DNA of 32,797 nt from Acanthamoeba sp. SK_2022b. Its lineage: Eukaryota; Discosea; Longamoebia; Acanthamoebidae. Made by a program: the position numbers and the translations under genes. The stretch is from positions 1 through 32,797 of the forward strand of contig JANDJZ010000430.1 of NCBI GenBank assembly GCA_027943245.1, in the 5' to 3' direction. The notes under the pieces were generated by a model, which was given only the letters and a program-made list of their open reading frames with translations, made no database searches and had not been told where the DNA came from. Positions 10,921 to 20,780 of this stretch are shown one piece after another; the stretch's first letter is position 1; each line of letters begins with the position of its first letter.

Positions 10921-11127
10921 CAAGATTGTATAATCTCATAAACAAATTCATGCCAATTCTTCTCTGCATCAGGACCACAGCCTGTGAGGAGTGCCCACCA
11001 GTCAGCTAGCAATTGGTGGCATGTTTCTGGAAAGCACTCAAGTGGGAGTTTTTGATCCATGAAATCTCAGTCGTTTTGGTGCCATGTCACAAAGTGGCCT
11101 AAAGCCCCCACAAAACTTATCTTTTTG

Positions 11128-11162
11128 GTGGATTTGCTTTGCGCAGACAATAGTTTTGTACA
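11128..11162 (-). repeat. Short shared segment (pair with 8337-8372)
   Basis: The minus strand contains GCAAAGCAAATCCACCAAAA, matching the plus strand near 8350. See that entry. Confidence 0.5.
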
Positions 11163-11639
11163 ATCCTGTTGGAGAGAAAAACTTGCCTGCACCCAAAAAT
11201 TGGTGGAGGGGGCTGAGGATAGGAGTGACATTGTGCACTTGATTGCAGAGGAGTGCACAGAGCTGCCAACATACAGCTTCTGCTGGGCTGTGCAAGAAGT
11301 GTGAGGTACCTCAAGAGCCACTTGACCACACAGATGTGGGTTCTCAGCATGGCTTATATTGATTTTAAGATTTAGTTCCACAATATTGGTCCAAATTGCC
11401 CATTTGGCAAAGATAAATTTACTTTTGGTCAACAATGCTAGCATGTGCTCATGTGCTCTTTGTTTCACCACACTGAATGCTGTGGGAGGACCACCCAAAA
11501 GATTGAAACAGTCTGAAAACAGGAAAATCTATCTATTTTTCTTCATATGCAAAAGAATATGTCAACTTATAAATTCAGCATAATCTGTGTTATAATTCAT
11601 ATTGTGGCTGTTTCACCATGTTAGAATTCATCTATTTTT
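11163..11639. other. AT-rich interval with decayed repeat pieces
   Basis: About 11360-11440 distantly resembles the inner end of the TIR element (compare 4185-4290 and 24840-24930). No gene is supported. Confidence 0.4.
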
Positions 11640-12254
11640 TTTCAAACTCAGTGCAGGTTGTGTCCTTTCTTTTTGGAGTGACCATCTATCTTAATAATAA
11701 AAAAATGAACTGGTGCTGGGGGGAGCTGTGTCTTCCAGGGCCATATCACTGGTAAGTCTCATATCTGGTCTGTGTGTGGTGGTCTTGTTGGGAGTAGGTG
11801 GGCAGTTGGGGGTATGTTGTGGAGCCCATTTACCCCCTAACAAGCCAACACCACAGCAAAGTTTCAGTACAACAAACCCTACCCAACCAATCCTCCTGTA
11901 CTAGTCATTGATTTCAAAACCTTACCTAGCCTTGTATTCAGCTGTACCACAAGTACCCTCATGCCTCAATGATCTCTACAATCAGCTACACAACCACAAC
12001 CCAAATTGAAGATATTCCTGCTTCTCCTGCAGGTGATCCACCTTATCACCAATACCTGCCCCCTTAGCTTTAGCTGGTGCTGCCATGCCCCTTGTTTCTG
12101 TGCCTGTTTTTGCAAAGCATGATACCACCCCAGAATGTTAGGAACAACAGAAAGCAGAAACTTGGAGATGCCCATGCGACATTGCTTGCCTCCTTTACTT
12201 TTCTTGCCGTTGATAATTAACAACGATCGATTGTTCGCTCATGCCTGCATGTAG

Positions 12255-12417
12255 GGATCTGGTGGACCGGTTCAAGTACGCACTGGTGTGGGGCGCGTCG
12301 GCCAAGCACACGCCACAGAGGGTAGGCCTCAAGCACAGGCTCCTTGATGAGGACGTGATCTACCTCTCCAAGAATCCAAGAAGTAAATCGAGCAATACCT
12401 ACGCGTGTCGTTTATGA
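12255..12417 (+). CDS. DRG-type GTPase, last exon (TGS domain end)
   Basis: After an acceptor-like GCATGTAG the frame reads [40 protein letters not shown] and stops at TGA 12415-12417. This matches the C-terminal TGS part of developmentally regulated GTP-binding proteins (DRG1/Rbg1), which have [22 protein letters not shown] and end soon after. DRG proteins bind GTP and act with ribosomes. Here about 14 extra residues follow the usual end. Only this exon is present. It is surrounded on both sides by R1 repeat sequence, so it is a captured or relocated fragment and not a working gene in this window. The 1-nt overhang before GAT fits a phase-1 intron. Confidence 0.85.
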
Positions 12418-12766
12418 GAATCCCCTCCACGCATAGCTGCGCCAGAACATAACACGCTGAGGACTTTGAGTTGCCCAACTCGTGCACACTCTTTACTTTT
12501 GAAGACTTGTGTGGGTTGGTTACCTCCCCCAAAAAACCAAACGGCTTACCTGACAGACGCCTGGGAGTTGTGTGTACCCTTGCTTTTTGGTATACCACAG
12601 GAGACAGGTGCAGAAGTGAATCTTGCTTCAAGAGGCTGCTTGTATCCCATGCAGATGCTTGCGTTGAAGTTGAGCCAGCTCATAGTTCTGTAGTCAGTTT
12701 TGGCACCCAAAGTATCGGTGGATTCAAACCACAGCAGTAGCACAACCAGCAATGGCTTCGTCCAGC

Positions 12767-12808
12767 GCCTCATTCAGAATGGTAGAGCACCTCGTAGTGA
12801 GGAGGTGA
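12767..12808 (+). repeat. 42-bp direct repeat, unit 1
   Basis: Begins GCCTCATTCAGAATGGTAGA and includes the near-palindrome CACCTCGTAGTGAGGAGGTG. It is identical to 12852-12893 (period 85). Single copies are in A (about 2710), C (about 15727) and at about 31065. Confidence 0.85.
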
Positions 12809-12851
12809 GGGTGAGCCCTGGTTGCGCGGCCTGCTGGGTTTGCTGGACGTT

Positions 12852-12893
12852 GCCTCATTCAGAATGGTAGAGCACCTCGTAGTGAGGAGGTGA
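12852..12893 (+). repeat. 42-bp direct repeat, unit 2
   Basis: Identical to 12767-12808, and present twice only in this copy of the composite repeat. Confidence 0.85.
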
Positions 12894-13561
12894 CCTGAGC
12901 GCGCTCAACCTGTCTTCTTCCGAACAGAAGTCGTGTTGTTTTTGGTCTTCGGCCAGGACTGGGTTTGAGGTGAGGACCGCCCTTGCGCGGCCTGCTGGGT
13001 CCGCTGGATGTTGCTACTGAGGTTTCTGAAGCTGTGATCAAACCTTACTGGGTCTAAAAAGGCGGAGGAACCAAAAAGGTGAATCTCCGCTCCACATTTA
13101 GAGCGGTGGATCGCTCTTTCTGACCAGGGCGACCTCAGCCCAGAGATGGGGACCAGGAAACCCTCCTTGGTTGACTTTTGCCGCGGTTAATTTCTCTTTC
13201 CTTCCTGAACTCGCTGGAAGTTGTTGAACACCGCTCTACTCCAGAAAAGAGAGAACGCGGTGTCTTCCATCTGGAGACTTGGGGAAGCAGCTGTTGCTTT
13301 GGCCCGGGGCTGCGTGCCATGTCTGCGTGGAACAATCAATTGGGAATACTCTTATTGGCACGCTCTACATCCCACCTGCATCACCATCATGTCTTTGTGC
13401 TGTGCGGGGACAGCTTCCTCTTCGGCCGCCTCTTCTGCTTCTGCTTCTGCTGCTGCAGCGGCCTGGCAACGTCTTCAGGCTCATTCCTCTTTGCCCTGGC
13501 CGTCCTCCTCCTGAGGCGAGACTGCGCCCCCCCACATACACAACACACACGTACACAGTCA

Positions 13562-13562
<1 letters not shown>

Positions 13563-13639
<77 letters not shown>

Positions 13640-13661
13640 TGTGGTCGTTGTGGTCGTTGTG
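13563..13661 (+). repeat. GTCGTG hexamer array in the intron after Trm5 exon a
   Basis: Twelve perfect GTCGTG units (13563-13634) are followed by three GTCGTTGTG nonamers. On the gene's strand this is (CACGAC)n just downstream of exon a. The same site holds about two units in copies A and E and a degenerate array in copy C. The His-Asp, Arg-Gly or Thr-rich frames come from the array. Confidence 0.95.
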
Positions 13662-13692
13662 GTCGTGATCATGCACGGGGGAGGGGAGGTAC

Positions 13693-13787
13693 CGATGGAG
13701 AGGTGCCGGTATCCCAGGTGCAGGGTGTAGCGGGTGACCTCGGCGTTGGCCAGCACGAACCGCCAAACAATATGGAGTCGCGCAGGC
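13693..13787 (-). pseudogene. Trm5 exon a, copy B
   Basis: On the minus strand, CGCAG leads into an exon reading RFVLANAEVTRYTLHLGYRH, then LSIG, up to a GTACCT donor. It is the best-preserved exon a apart from the missing TADLRQLPEEV part. The exon is followed by the CACGAC array and then by R4, not by exons b-f, so the copy is truncated. A segment reading SETITKSL lies upstream at about 13910-13945. Confidence 0.8.
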
Positions 13788-14038
13788 CTGCGATCGAGCC
13801 GCCACAACGTCAGGGGCTGAGCCCGCAGCGCAGGCATGAGTACCCGCGGTCGTGCGGCGGCGATGAGCGGATGCCAAAAGAGGAGGGGGAAGGGGGGGGG
13901 GGAGTTACCAGGCTCTTGGTGATCGTCTCGCTGAGGAGATGCAGCCTCGAGTCGCCCTTGGCGCGGCCGGTGGTGCATCGGCTACATCGAGGATCATGAT
14001 GTTATGGTGGTGGTGACAACCTGCCGCGAGCCTGCGCC

Positions 14039-14062
14039 TTCCTCCTGCCGCGACAGGAGGAA
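14039..14062. repeat. Perfect 9-bp hairpin, copy B
   Basis: Identical to 3580-3603: arms TTCCTCCTG and CAGGAGGAA with loop CCGCGA. Confidence 0.8.
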
Positions 14063-14275
14063 CCCTCTGTGCGTGTGCCTTTTTTTCACAATTCTTTCGT
14101 GGAAATGGACAACAAAAGAAAAGAGAAGTATGTTTTTTATTTAGGCATATCCACAGGGATGTTTTGAGATATCAGATTCTGTGGGAATGCCTTCAGCAGA
14201 TGAAGATGCCGCAGGCAAATAGGTAACCTGGACAGACACCAGCAGTTAAGACTATTGACCTTGCCTGAGGGTAGG

Positions 14276-15219
14276 TCCTCCACCACTCCTTGAGGCAGCC
14301 ACACCGAAAATCAAGTTAATTCACAAAAACTGTTGAAGTAGGGGACATACCTGCAACAAAGTACTTACTTCACCAATGTTGTGGATTTGTTGAAGGTTGG
14401 CCACAGCTGCTAGGTCATAGAGGTGAATACAACCAGATTGGAACTGGCAGAAGTAACCAAAATTGAACACTCTGTGTAGCAAATTGCAATCTTCTCCTGG
14501 TCAGCATATCTGCTTTCATCTGTTCTGCTGTCGTACCATCACCCTCAGATTGCAAGAATTTATGTAGGAAAAGCAGAAAAGCAGGTTAAGAGAGGAAGGT
14601 ACAAGCAAAATGGTTGACTCACATATGTTAAGAAAAAGTAACAAAGACTATTTTGTTACACTTTTCATCCCCCCTCTAAGATGATGATTGCTGATTATGT
14701 GCATTGCTTTCACTCCATCCTCCTCCAGGATGGACTTACACCTTGTTCTTGCAATGAGCATTTTGTTATGCCTATGATTTCAGCAGGAACAAATGGCATA
14801 GAGTATAGTGCACAGTGGTAATGGTGGTTTTAGTGGTCCCAGTTAATAGCAGCTAACAAGGTAACAATCATCACTGTTACACAGTGCTGAGCATAAAATT
14901 ACCTGAATTCTGCAGCAGCTCTAGACTGGTGTGAATCACAATCATAGCTGCCTACCAATATGCTGCTTGTGTATATCAAGCACAACATTTTCTTCCTCTC
15001 CACCACTGACTGAATGCGTACACAGCATTGTATGTGGTTGGGAAAAGAAGGGGGTGAGTGCTCAGACAGCAGAGAAAAAAACAAACAGACACACTGGGGG
15101 TTGTGCCCCTCTATCTCTTGGTTGTAATCTTGCTTGAAGTGCTTGGCCCAGATGGCCTCCTGCACACTGCCATAAACCACATCACAAACACTGTCCCCAA
15201 GCACAACAAGCTGGCACTC
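14276..15219. other. AT-rich interval, no gene seen
   Basis: Short frames only. Some words (for example near 14815-14950 and 4440-4625) recall the interior of the TIR element, with AGTAACAACAAGCATCACT-like and CAGTGCTGAGCAT motifs, so part may be an old element copy. Confidence 0.4.
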
Positions 15220-16440
15220 ATGGCCAATGAGGACACCACAGCAAAGTTTCAGTACAATAAACCCTCCAACATCCTACTGTATGGTACTCCCTTGTTTCTG
15301 TGCCTATTTTCTCAAATCATGAAACCATCCCAGAACGTTTGGAACAACAGACAGCACAAACTTGGAGATGCCCATGTGACATTGCATACCTCCTTTACTT
15401 TTCTTGCTGTGGTGGCCCCTACTCCACTTTGAAGACTTGCAGGAGGGTTGGGTTGGTTACCTCCCCTTAAAAAACCAAAATGGCTTACCTGCCTGACGCC
15501 TGGTAGTTTTTGTACCCTTGCTTTTGGGTTTCTACAGGAGACAGGTGTAGAAGTCAATCTTGTTGCAACAAGAGTCGGCTTGTATCCCATTAAGATGCTT
15601 GCGTCGAAGTTGAGCTTGCTGTTCTGTAGTCAGTTTTGGCATCAACTGGTACGCCCACCTCAATGTATCGTTGGATCCAAACCTCAGCGGCAGAACAACC
15701 AGCAATGGCTTCGTCCAGCGCCTCATGCGGAATGGTAGAGCCCTCATAGCGAGGAGGCGAGGGTTGAGCCCTGAGCGCTCAACCTCTCTTTTTCAGCAAA
15801 GAAGTCGGGTTGTTTTTGGTCTAGAGCAGCGCAGGTTTCGGCCAGGACTGTGTTTGAAGTGAAGACCGCCCAGCTCCTTGCGGGTTAGATGAGGACCGCC
15901 CTTGCACGGCCTGCTGGGTCCACTGGATGTTGCTACTAAGGTTTCTGAAGCCATGATCAAACCTTCATGGGGCTTTAAAAAGGCGGAGGAACCAAAAAAG
16001 GCGGAGGAACCAAAAAGGTGAATCTCTGCTCCCATTTAGGGCGGTGGACCAGGGACCAGGGCGACCTCAGCCCAGAGATGGGGACCAGGAAACCCTCCTT
16101 GGTTGACTTTTGCCACAGTTAATTTGTTGAACACCGCTCTACTCCAGAAAAGAGAGAACGCGGTGTCTTCCATCTGGAGACTTGGGGAAAGCACGTCTTG
16201 TCAGCTGTTGCTTTGGCCTGGGGCTGCGTGCCATGTCTGCTTGGAACAATTCTCTTATTGGCGCGCTCTACATCCCACCTTCATCAACATCATGTCTTTG
16301 TGCTGTGTGGGGACAGCTTCCTCTTCCTCACCGTCTTCAGGCTCCTTCCTCTATGCCCTGGCCATCCTCCTCCTGAGGTGCCTGCTAGAGGGGAACGTGT
16401 TACTGTGAGTTGAAGAAAGGAATCAACCGCATGAGAGGTG

Positions 16441-16506
16441 AGGTGTCACTTCGCATTCAATTACAGGCAAGGCGGAACTCCCATCTGCAGCACGAGCACA
16501 AGTGAA
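16441..16506 (+). pseudogene. Trm5 exon d piece, copy C
   Basis: The plus strand reads CGCATTCAATTACAGGCAAG (FAFNY, as in copies D and E) and, after a small indel, NSHLQHEHK, matching the Trm5 VYWNSRL..EH.R motif. Copies D and E both lack the part after NS. It is joined upstream to R4 sequence and downstream to a (CT)n(CA)n array, and it faces exon a on the opposite strand. Confidence 0.65.
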
Positions 16507-16565
16507 AGAGCGAAAGCCCTCCGACATCGCCCGTGCGTCTCTCTCTCTCTCTCACACACACACAC

Positions 16566-16658
16566 GTGGTTGTGGTTGTGGTTGTGGTCGTGGCCATTGT
16601 GGTCGTGGCTGTTGTGGTCGTGGTCGTGGTCGTTGTGGTCGTTGTGGTTGTGGTCATG
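16566..16658 (+). repeat. Degenerate GTGGTC/GTTGTG array, copy C
   Basis: Interrupted GTGGTT, GTGGTC and GTTGTGGTC units at the position of the copy B hexamer array. Confidence 0.9.
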
Positions 16659-16675
16659 CACGGGGGAGGAGGTAC

Positions 16676-16793
16676 CGATGGAGAGGTGCCGGTAGCCCAG
16701 GTGCAGGGTGTAGCGGGTGACCTCGGCGTTGACCAGCACAAACCGCCGCACCTCCTCATATCTGCCCCCCCAAACAACATGTAGTCGCGAGAC
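16676..16793 (-). pseudogene. Trm5 exon a, copy C
   Basis: The minus strand reads YEEVRRFVLVNAEVTRYTLH and LGYRHLSIG before a GTACCT donor. It keeps EEV, present in copy E but lost in A and B, yet has an indel or stop between the acceptor and YEEV. It is followed by an array and an inverted Trm5 piece, not by exon b. Confidence 0.75.
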
Positions 16794-16855
16794 CTGCGAT
16801 TGAGCCGCCACAACGTCAGGGGCAGAGGCCACGTGGATGAGTGCCCTTGGCTGGT

Positions 16856-16856
<1 letters not shown>

Positions 16857-16888
<32 letters not shown>
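16857..16888. repeat. T32 homopolymer
   Basis: An uninterrupted run of 32 T at the edge of copy C; on the other strand it would be a poly-A tract. Confidence 0.95.
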
Positions 16889-16889
<1 letters not shown>

Positions 16890-18311
16890 TGGTCTACTCT
16901 GTACAGGGTCATGTTGTTTTTGGGTTGTTTGTGCTGGCTAGGAATGTGCTCTCTTCTTTGCTGAGGAAAAGGGTGATGTGGTTGAGGAGGTGCTGATGTT
17001 GGCCAAGTGGTTATTTTAGTTTTTCATCGCTTTTTTTTGTGGATGACTTTAAGTGTGCCAACTTCTTGAAATGGAGCACCCATTCTCCACAGGGTAAGGG
17101 TAAAGACACCTATTTCAGCAAGTTTCAGATTTGCTCTAATTAAGTAGATAAATAGCTGGAGTAAACCAAGAGGGAGGGAGGGAGAAGGTATAATATACAA
17201 AACTGAGTGTTCAGGAAAAAGAGACAGTGACTCTTTTTCTGTTGACTGCACCTGTCTGGCAAGCTGTCCTAAATGTCTACAGCTGCATGACTGCTGATTT
17301 GACTGTTGAAAACTGTGGACATTTGGAGAAGGGGCAGGTGTCTCATTTTCAGTTATTTATCTTTGTATGTTCGTTGGGGGCATTTGTGAGATCTTGGTGG
17401 ACCTTGCAGTACCTGGTGGATCACTTGCCATTCTTTCAAATTTGGGGCGAAATTTTGTTGGTGACCTGATCATTATACTATTTTACTTTGGATAGCATAA
17501 CATTGCAAGTACCCAGCTGGCCTGTGCTATGAATCTTCAGGCCACTCATGCATGTCAAAAAGTCGCTTGTGCAGGACTCACAACAAGTTAACCATCAGGC
17601 AGGTGGAATGACCACCTTCATCTTCTTGCTATTATCATCACCAGGCTTATCAGAAGTGATAACACAGATGGTTTGCTTGTCAGGGCAATGCCTATGAAAT
17701 GGACAAGTAGGCTAAGGAGGAGGATTAGCATAATCAAAGAGAACACACCACCAGGATTGGTTCTGCTTCCTGCTGATGCAATTGTGCTACTTTTCTACAC
17801 ATACAACTTACTGATGTGTTACATCATGGACACATAGGGGTGGAGCAGCCAGAAGAACCAGCAACACTGCAGCCCAAAGCCATCTTGCCTGGATGCTGCC
17901 AGGAAGCAGAGGGACACAAGCCACAATCAACAGCCTTGACAACCTCCTTGATCAACCTACCTCCAACAATCTACCTGCACTTGCAGAATCATGCGTGACC
18001 AGAGCATGGGTCAGTTACTCAAAGGACATGGCACTGGAAGATACAGCTGCCCCCAGCACATATAACTCACTTACACACCTGACTATGTCCTGCTAGGTCT
18101 GTCGACACACCACATGACCATCACCTGCCTTTCCTTTCCTTTCTTCTCCACTGCGAAAAAAAAACAGTGGGAAAAAAAGCTCTGCGTAACATGCCTGTTT
18201 GAGAAATTTCGCAGTGTTGTTGTTAAAAAAAAAACAGTTTGTGTTTTTGACTCAACATCATTACATTTTTGGCAACTCTTCATATTCTTGACTTGATGCT
18301 TGGGATCATTA
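16889..18311. other. AT-rich interval, no gene supported
   Basis: Open frames of up to 80 codons occur (for example 17227-17469 plus), but none shows a domain or splice structure. About 17140-17195 is a short copy of the dispersed repeat at 18312-18437. Confidence 0.4.
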
Positions 18312-18437
18312 AAGTAAGTACTAATTAAGTAGGTTAATAGCTGGAGTAAACCAAAAGGGAGGGAGCAGGTTTCTCCTGCCAGGTTGCCACCAGGTTGTTG
18401 TGAAATGTCAACTGCCTCACTCATGGCCAGGCAGAGT
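18312..18437 (-). repeat. Dispersed repeat with a conserved peptide-like frame
   Basis: Inverted copy of 24683-24800, with short pieces at 17140-17195 and 3830-3875. On the minus strand it reads AVDISQQPGGNLAGETCSLP and then LLQLLTYLI; the other full copy reads the same apart from a few changes. It may be part of a transposon gene or simply a repeat too young to have decayed. Confidence 0.6.
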
Positions 18438-18481
18438 GATGAACAGATCAATTTTTCTAGCAACCTACTTGATAACTCTGA

Positions 18482-18693
18482 ATTAACTTTTGGCAGAAAG
18501 AGTGGAAGAAGTTGTGAAGGAGTTGAGGAAAGTCAATCATGGCCACTGTCTCCCTCTCTGTGTCTCCCTCTCCTGGCCTGACAAGGTCAAATTCCACACA
18601 TTCCTGTGCGGGAAGAGAATTTCAAACTTGGTGTCATTTGCCGACACCCTTCTGAAGATTGTGCATGATGGAAGTTTCTCTCCATGTGGATGA
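18482..18693 (+). CDS. Small open frame, unknown
   Basis: After TTTTGGCAG, an acceptor-like site, a frame reads ERVEEVVKELRKVNHGHCLP and then WPDKVKFHTFLCGKRISNLV up to TGA at 18691-18693. Residue make-up is protein-like (amphipathic start, mixed charges), unlike most frames here. There is no known family, and it could be a transposon exon. Confidence 0.3.
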
Positions 18694-18844
18694 GTGGATG
18701 TGGGAGTTGGAGGATGGAGGACGCTAGAGGAACAATTGAGGACCAGTTTTTTGCATACTTAAGTGGATAACCAGCCACTATAAAAAGCGGATATGGCCTG
18801 CTTGCTCAGGGTCGCTCTCCATTCTTTTATTCTGGCTCGTTCAA

Positions 18845-19040
18845 CCCCAAACAACATGGAGTCGCACAGGCCTGCGATTGAGCTGCCACAATGTCAGGGG
18901 CTGAGGCCACGGCGCAGGCATGGGTACCTCGGTCGCGCGGCGGCGATGAGCGGATGCCAAAGAGGAGGGGGAGGGGGGAGTTACCAGGCTCTTGGTGATC
19001 GTCTCTTGGGGATTGTCTCGCTGAGGAGAAGCAGCCTGTA
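18845..19040 (-). pseudogene. Trm5 5' region, copy D (inverted part)
   Basis: The minus strand has the SETITKSL-type segment (about 18990-19035, with a small internal duplication giving two AGACAATC/AGACGATC words), then the GTACC...ATCGCAG intron and the first bases of exon a (18871-18845), after which homology stops. At about 19041 it abuts, head to head, the plus-strand part of the same gene. Confidence 0.65.
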
Positions 19041-19073
19041 TGTGGTGTATGTGGGGTGGGGGGGGGGGTGAAG

Positions 19074-19192
19074 CAGGTGCTGCGGCGAGTGCTCCCGCCG
19101 TACCTGCCCGCGGTGTCGTCCTTCGAGACAATCGGACACATCGCTCATCTCAACCTTCGCGACGCCACCTTATCGGCCAGGTCATCCTCGAC
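19074..19192 (+). pseudogene. Trm5 exon b, copy D
   Basis: Reads QVLRRVLPPYLPAVSSFETI and GHIAHLNLRDA, the highly conserved Trm5 motif (...SFETIGHIAHLNLRD...). It then continues, after loss of about 15 bases and a frame change, with LIGQVILD to a GTATGA donor. Copy F has the same frame-breaking deletion, so the two share a damaged ancestor. The exon is followed by an intron with (GTT)n(GT)n. Confidence 0.85.
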
Positions 19193-19298
19193 GTATGAAT
19201 GGCCTCCCCCCCTCTTGTTGTTGTTGTTGTTGTTGTGTGTGTGTGTGTGTGTGTATGCGTGTGGTCTCTCCAGCTTTTCCCCCCCCCTCTCTTGCCAG

Positions 19299-19319
19299 TC
19301 GTACCTCGACACCAAAGTG
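19299..19319 (+). pseudogene. Trm5 exon c remnant, copy D
   Basis: Only YLDTKV remains between an acceptor (TTGCCAG) and the donor GTACCC. Copies E and F have the full 37-codon exon (...VNKTHG...FAMEVIAGQED..TKV). Confidence 0.7.
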
Positions 19320-19434
19320 GTACCCTATCTACTTGCCCCTCCCTAACTCCCCTTCCTCGTCCAGGAGGTGGTCTGGTCCTCACACGTTGGCGCGATAACC
19401 CCCTCTCTCTCCACTTTCTCTCCTCGACCGCCAG

Positions 19435-19572
19435 AGCGAGAGCAGGTGTCGTTTCGCATTCAATTACGGGCAAGTGTACTGGCACTCCCGCGGCCAAGAA
19501 CACTGGCTTGCAAGGTCTATGCCAACGACCTCGACCCCAAGTCCTACGAGTAACAACGCGCGGCGCAACAAA
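19435..19572 (+). pseudogene. Trm5 exon d, copy D (internal deletion)
   Basis: Reads SESRCRFAFNYGQVYWHSR, then in another frame KVYANDLDPKSYE..NNARR, up to a GTGCCC donor. The VYWNSR motif and the SAM-site neighbour (V.ANDLNP.S) are joined directly. The roughly 30-residue part with RL..EH.R and DMFAGVG is missing, exactly as in copy E. A further 8-9 bases after SYE are lost. Confidence 0.8.
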
Positions 19573-19660
19573 GTGCCCCCTCCTCCTCCCTCCAAGCTTT
19601 TGTTGGTGCAGCAGATGCCTTCCCTCTCTCTCTCTCTCTTACCGCGCACACGCGCTCCAG

Positions 19661-19790
19661 GTGCAGCAGCTGGTGCGAGCGCACAACATGGACGCGCGGG
19701 ACTTCGTAAGGGCGCTCAACGAGGAGGCGCCCCCCGTCCCGTTCACCCAGGTCATCATGAACCTCCCCGCCTCCGCCGAATCCTTCCTCG
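19661..19790 (+). pseudogene. Trm5 exon e, copy D
   Basis: 130 nt between CTCCAG and GTCACC. Reads VQQLVRAHNMDARDFVRAL, then VPFTQVIMNLPASAESFL. It carries the Trm5 motifs N(L/M)D.(R/K)DF and VMNLPA, which belong to the catalytic Rossmann fold. The exon is open and has the same length in copies D, E and F. Confidence 0.9.
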
Positions 19791-19882
19791 GTCACCCCCC
19801 CCCAACAACAACAACAACAACAAGTTACCCATCCACGCGCTTCTTTGCTCGTTGGTTGTTTGCTTATCTACAACGGTGGTCG

Positions 19883-19884
<2 letters not shown>

Positions 19885-19963
<79 letters not shown>
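19885..19963. repeat. (GT)39 in the intron after Trm5 exon e
   Basis: An uninterrupted dinucleotide run between exon e and the next exon of copy D. The same intron has (GT)n in copies E (27979-28041) and F (31620-31675, inverted). Confidence 0.97.
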
Positions 19964-19964
<1 letters not shown>

Positions 19965-19968
19965 ACAG

Positions 19969-20060
19969 ATGTCCTCAGAGAGTTCCCCTCCGAGCTCAGC
20001 CCGCCCACCATCATCCACTGCTACGTGTTCACCAAGGACACCGTAGCAGACGTCGTCCAG
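19969..20060 (+). pseudogene. Trm5 exon f1, copy D
   Basis: 92 nt after GTGGACAG. With the single G left over from exon e it reads DVLREFPSELSPPTIIHCYV and FTKDTVADVVQ, up to GTACAG. It matches the Trm5 part with VHCY.F.KD. Phase with exon e is correct (130+92 nt). This exon is absent from copies E and F. The copy then runs into the unrelated dispersed repeat at 20080. Confidence 0.9.
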
Positions 20061-20079
20061 GTACAGAGCACCCGAGTCT

Positions 20080-20530
20080 TTAGCGCTGCATCTCAACTGA
20101 AGCTGCTTTCTTTGTGGTGAGCTGACTGGAACCTCTCTGGACCAAGCCCCCACCCAGTGTGGAACTGTTTGTTTTTCACTGTCTGGGCCAACCACAAACT
20201 GGGTATATGGCTGGAGTTGATATCACAATGGATGACTCCACAAACCTGATGATAGTGTACGTCCCCCTCCTCCCCTTCATGCTAGTTCCTACTATATGGA
20301 GAACTGCATCAGCTTGGTGCCATATGGTTTTGAAGCCTGTAGCCAGTTTGACATCTATTGCTTGTTGTTAGAGCTATCCATGTGACCTGGATGGATCACA
20401 GCTACACATACAGGTCAATGGTCGAAGCCCCATCAAGCCAGTGGTCCAGTGTCAATAATGTGCTCCCCACCAATTCAAACTGGTGGGGAGCAACAAAAAA
20501 AAAAACGCATTCAGAAACAAGTAGAGGGAG
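20080..20530 (+). repeat. Dispersed repeat S, copy 1
   Basis: Matches 28565-28990 over most of its length, starting TCTTTAGCGCTGCATCTCAA and including GAGCTATCCATGTG. A short third copy is at about 1320-1425. It directly follows Trm5 copy D here and follows copy E (with R4 between) there. Confidence 0.75.
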
Positions 20531-20780
20531 TAGCTGTGTCCACACAGGCATCCCTGCTTTTGTACTTTTGTGTGTCCCACAAAGGTGGTTTCCTCACTTT
20601 TCTCCTACAGTACACACTGATCAATGGGTCTGACCATGCACAACCAGTGTTGCTGCAAGTGAGAGGATGAGGTGCAGTTTTGTGTGCTGTTGTGTGTGGG
20701 AAGAAGAGATGCTGTGGCATGGCACCACAGCAGATGGTTTGGGTCAGTGCACAGCAAAGGGAAAAGAGATGTGAAGATGG

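Larger units (their letters stand above)
11640..14275. repeat. Composite segmental repeat, copy B
   Basis: Same block order as copy A: left part (about 11640-12060), R1 (about 12100-12770, interrupted by the DRG exon piece), GTAGAGCAC block (present twice), R3 (about 12930-13020), R4 (about 13257-13420), Trm5 exon a on the minus strand, hairpin, and end block (about 14150-14265). R3 here carries an extra GGCGGAGGAACCAAAAAGG part that is also in copy C but not in copy A. There is no (CT)n(CA)n array at the Trm5 junction. Confidence 0.8.
15220..16850. repeat. Composite segmental repeat, copy C
   Basis: Contains R1 (about 15320-15720), the GTAGAGC block, R3 (about 15805-15925, with a second R3-like piece and a tandem GGCGGAGGAACCAAAAA), R4 (about 16160-16390), a plus-strand Trm5 piece, a short (CT)n(CA)n array, a degenerate GTGGTC/GTTGTG array, and Trm5 exon a on the minus strand. 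It ends near the T32 run and lacks the hairpin and end block of copies A and B. Confidence 0.75.

Noticed and set aside
12193..12500. CTTTACTTTT on both sides of the DRG exon as a target-site duplication
   Set aside because: Part of the right-hand word is native R1 sequence and R1 bases are missing at the joint, so a clean insertion with duplication is not shown.
13559..13978. His-Asp or Arg-Gly repeat proteins
   Set aside because: Translation of the GTCGTG array in the intron after Trm5 exon a.
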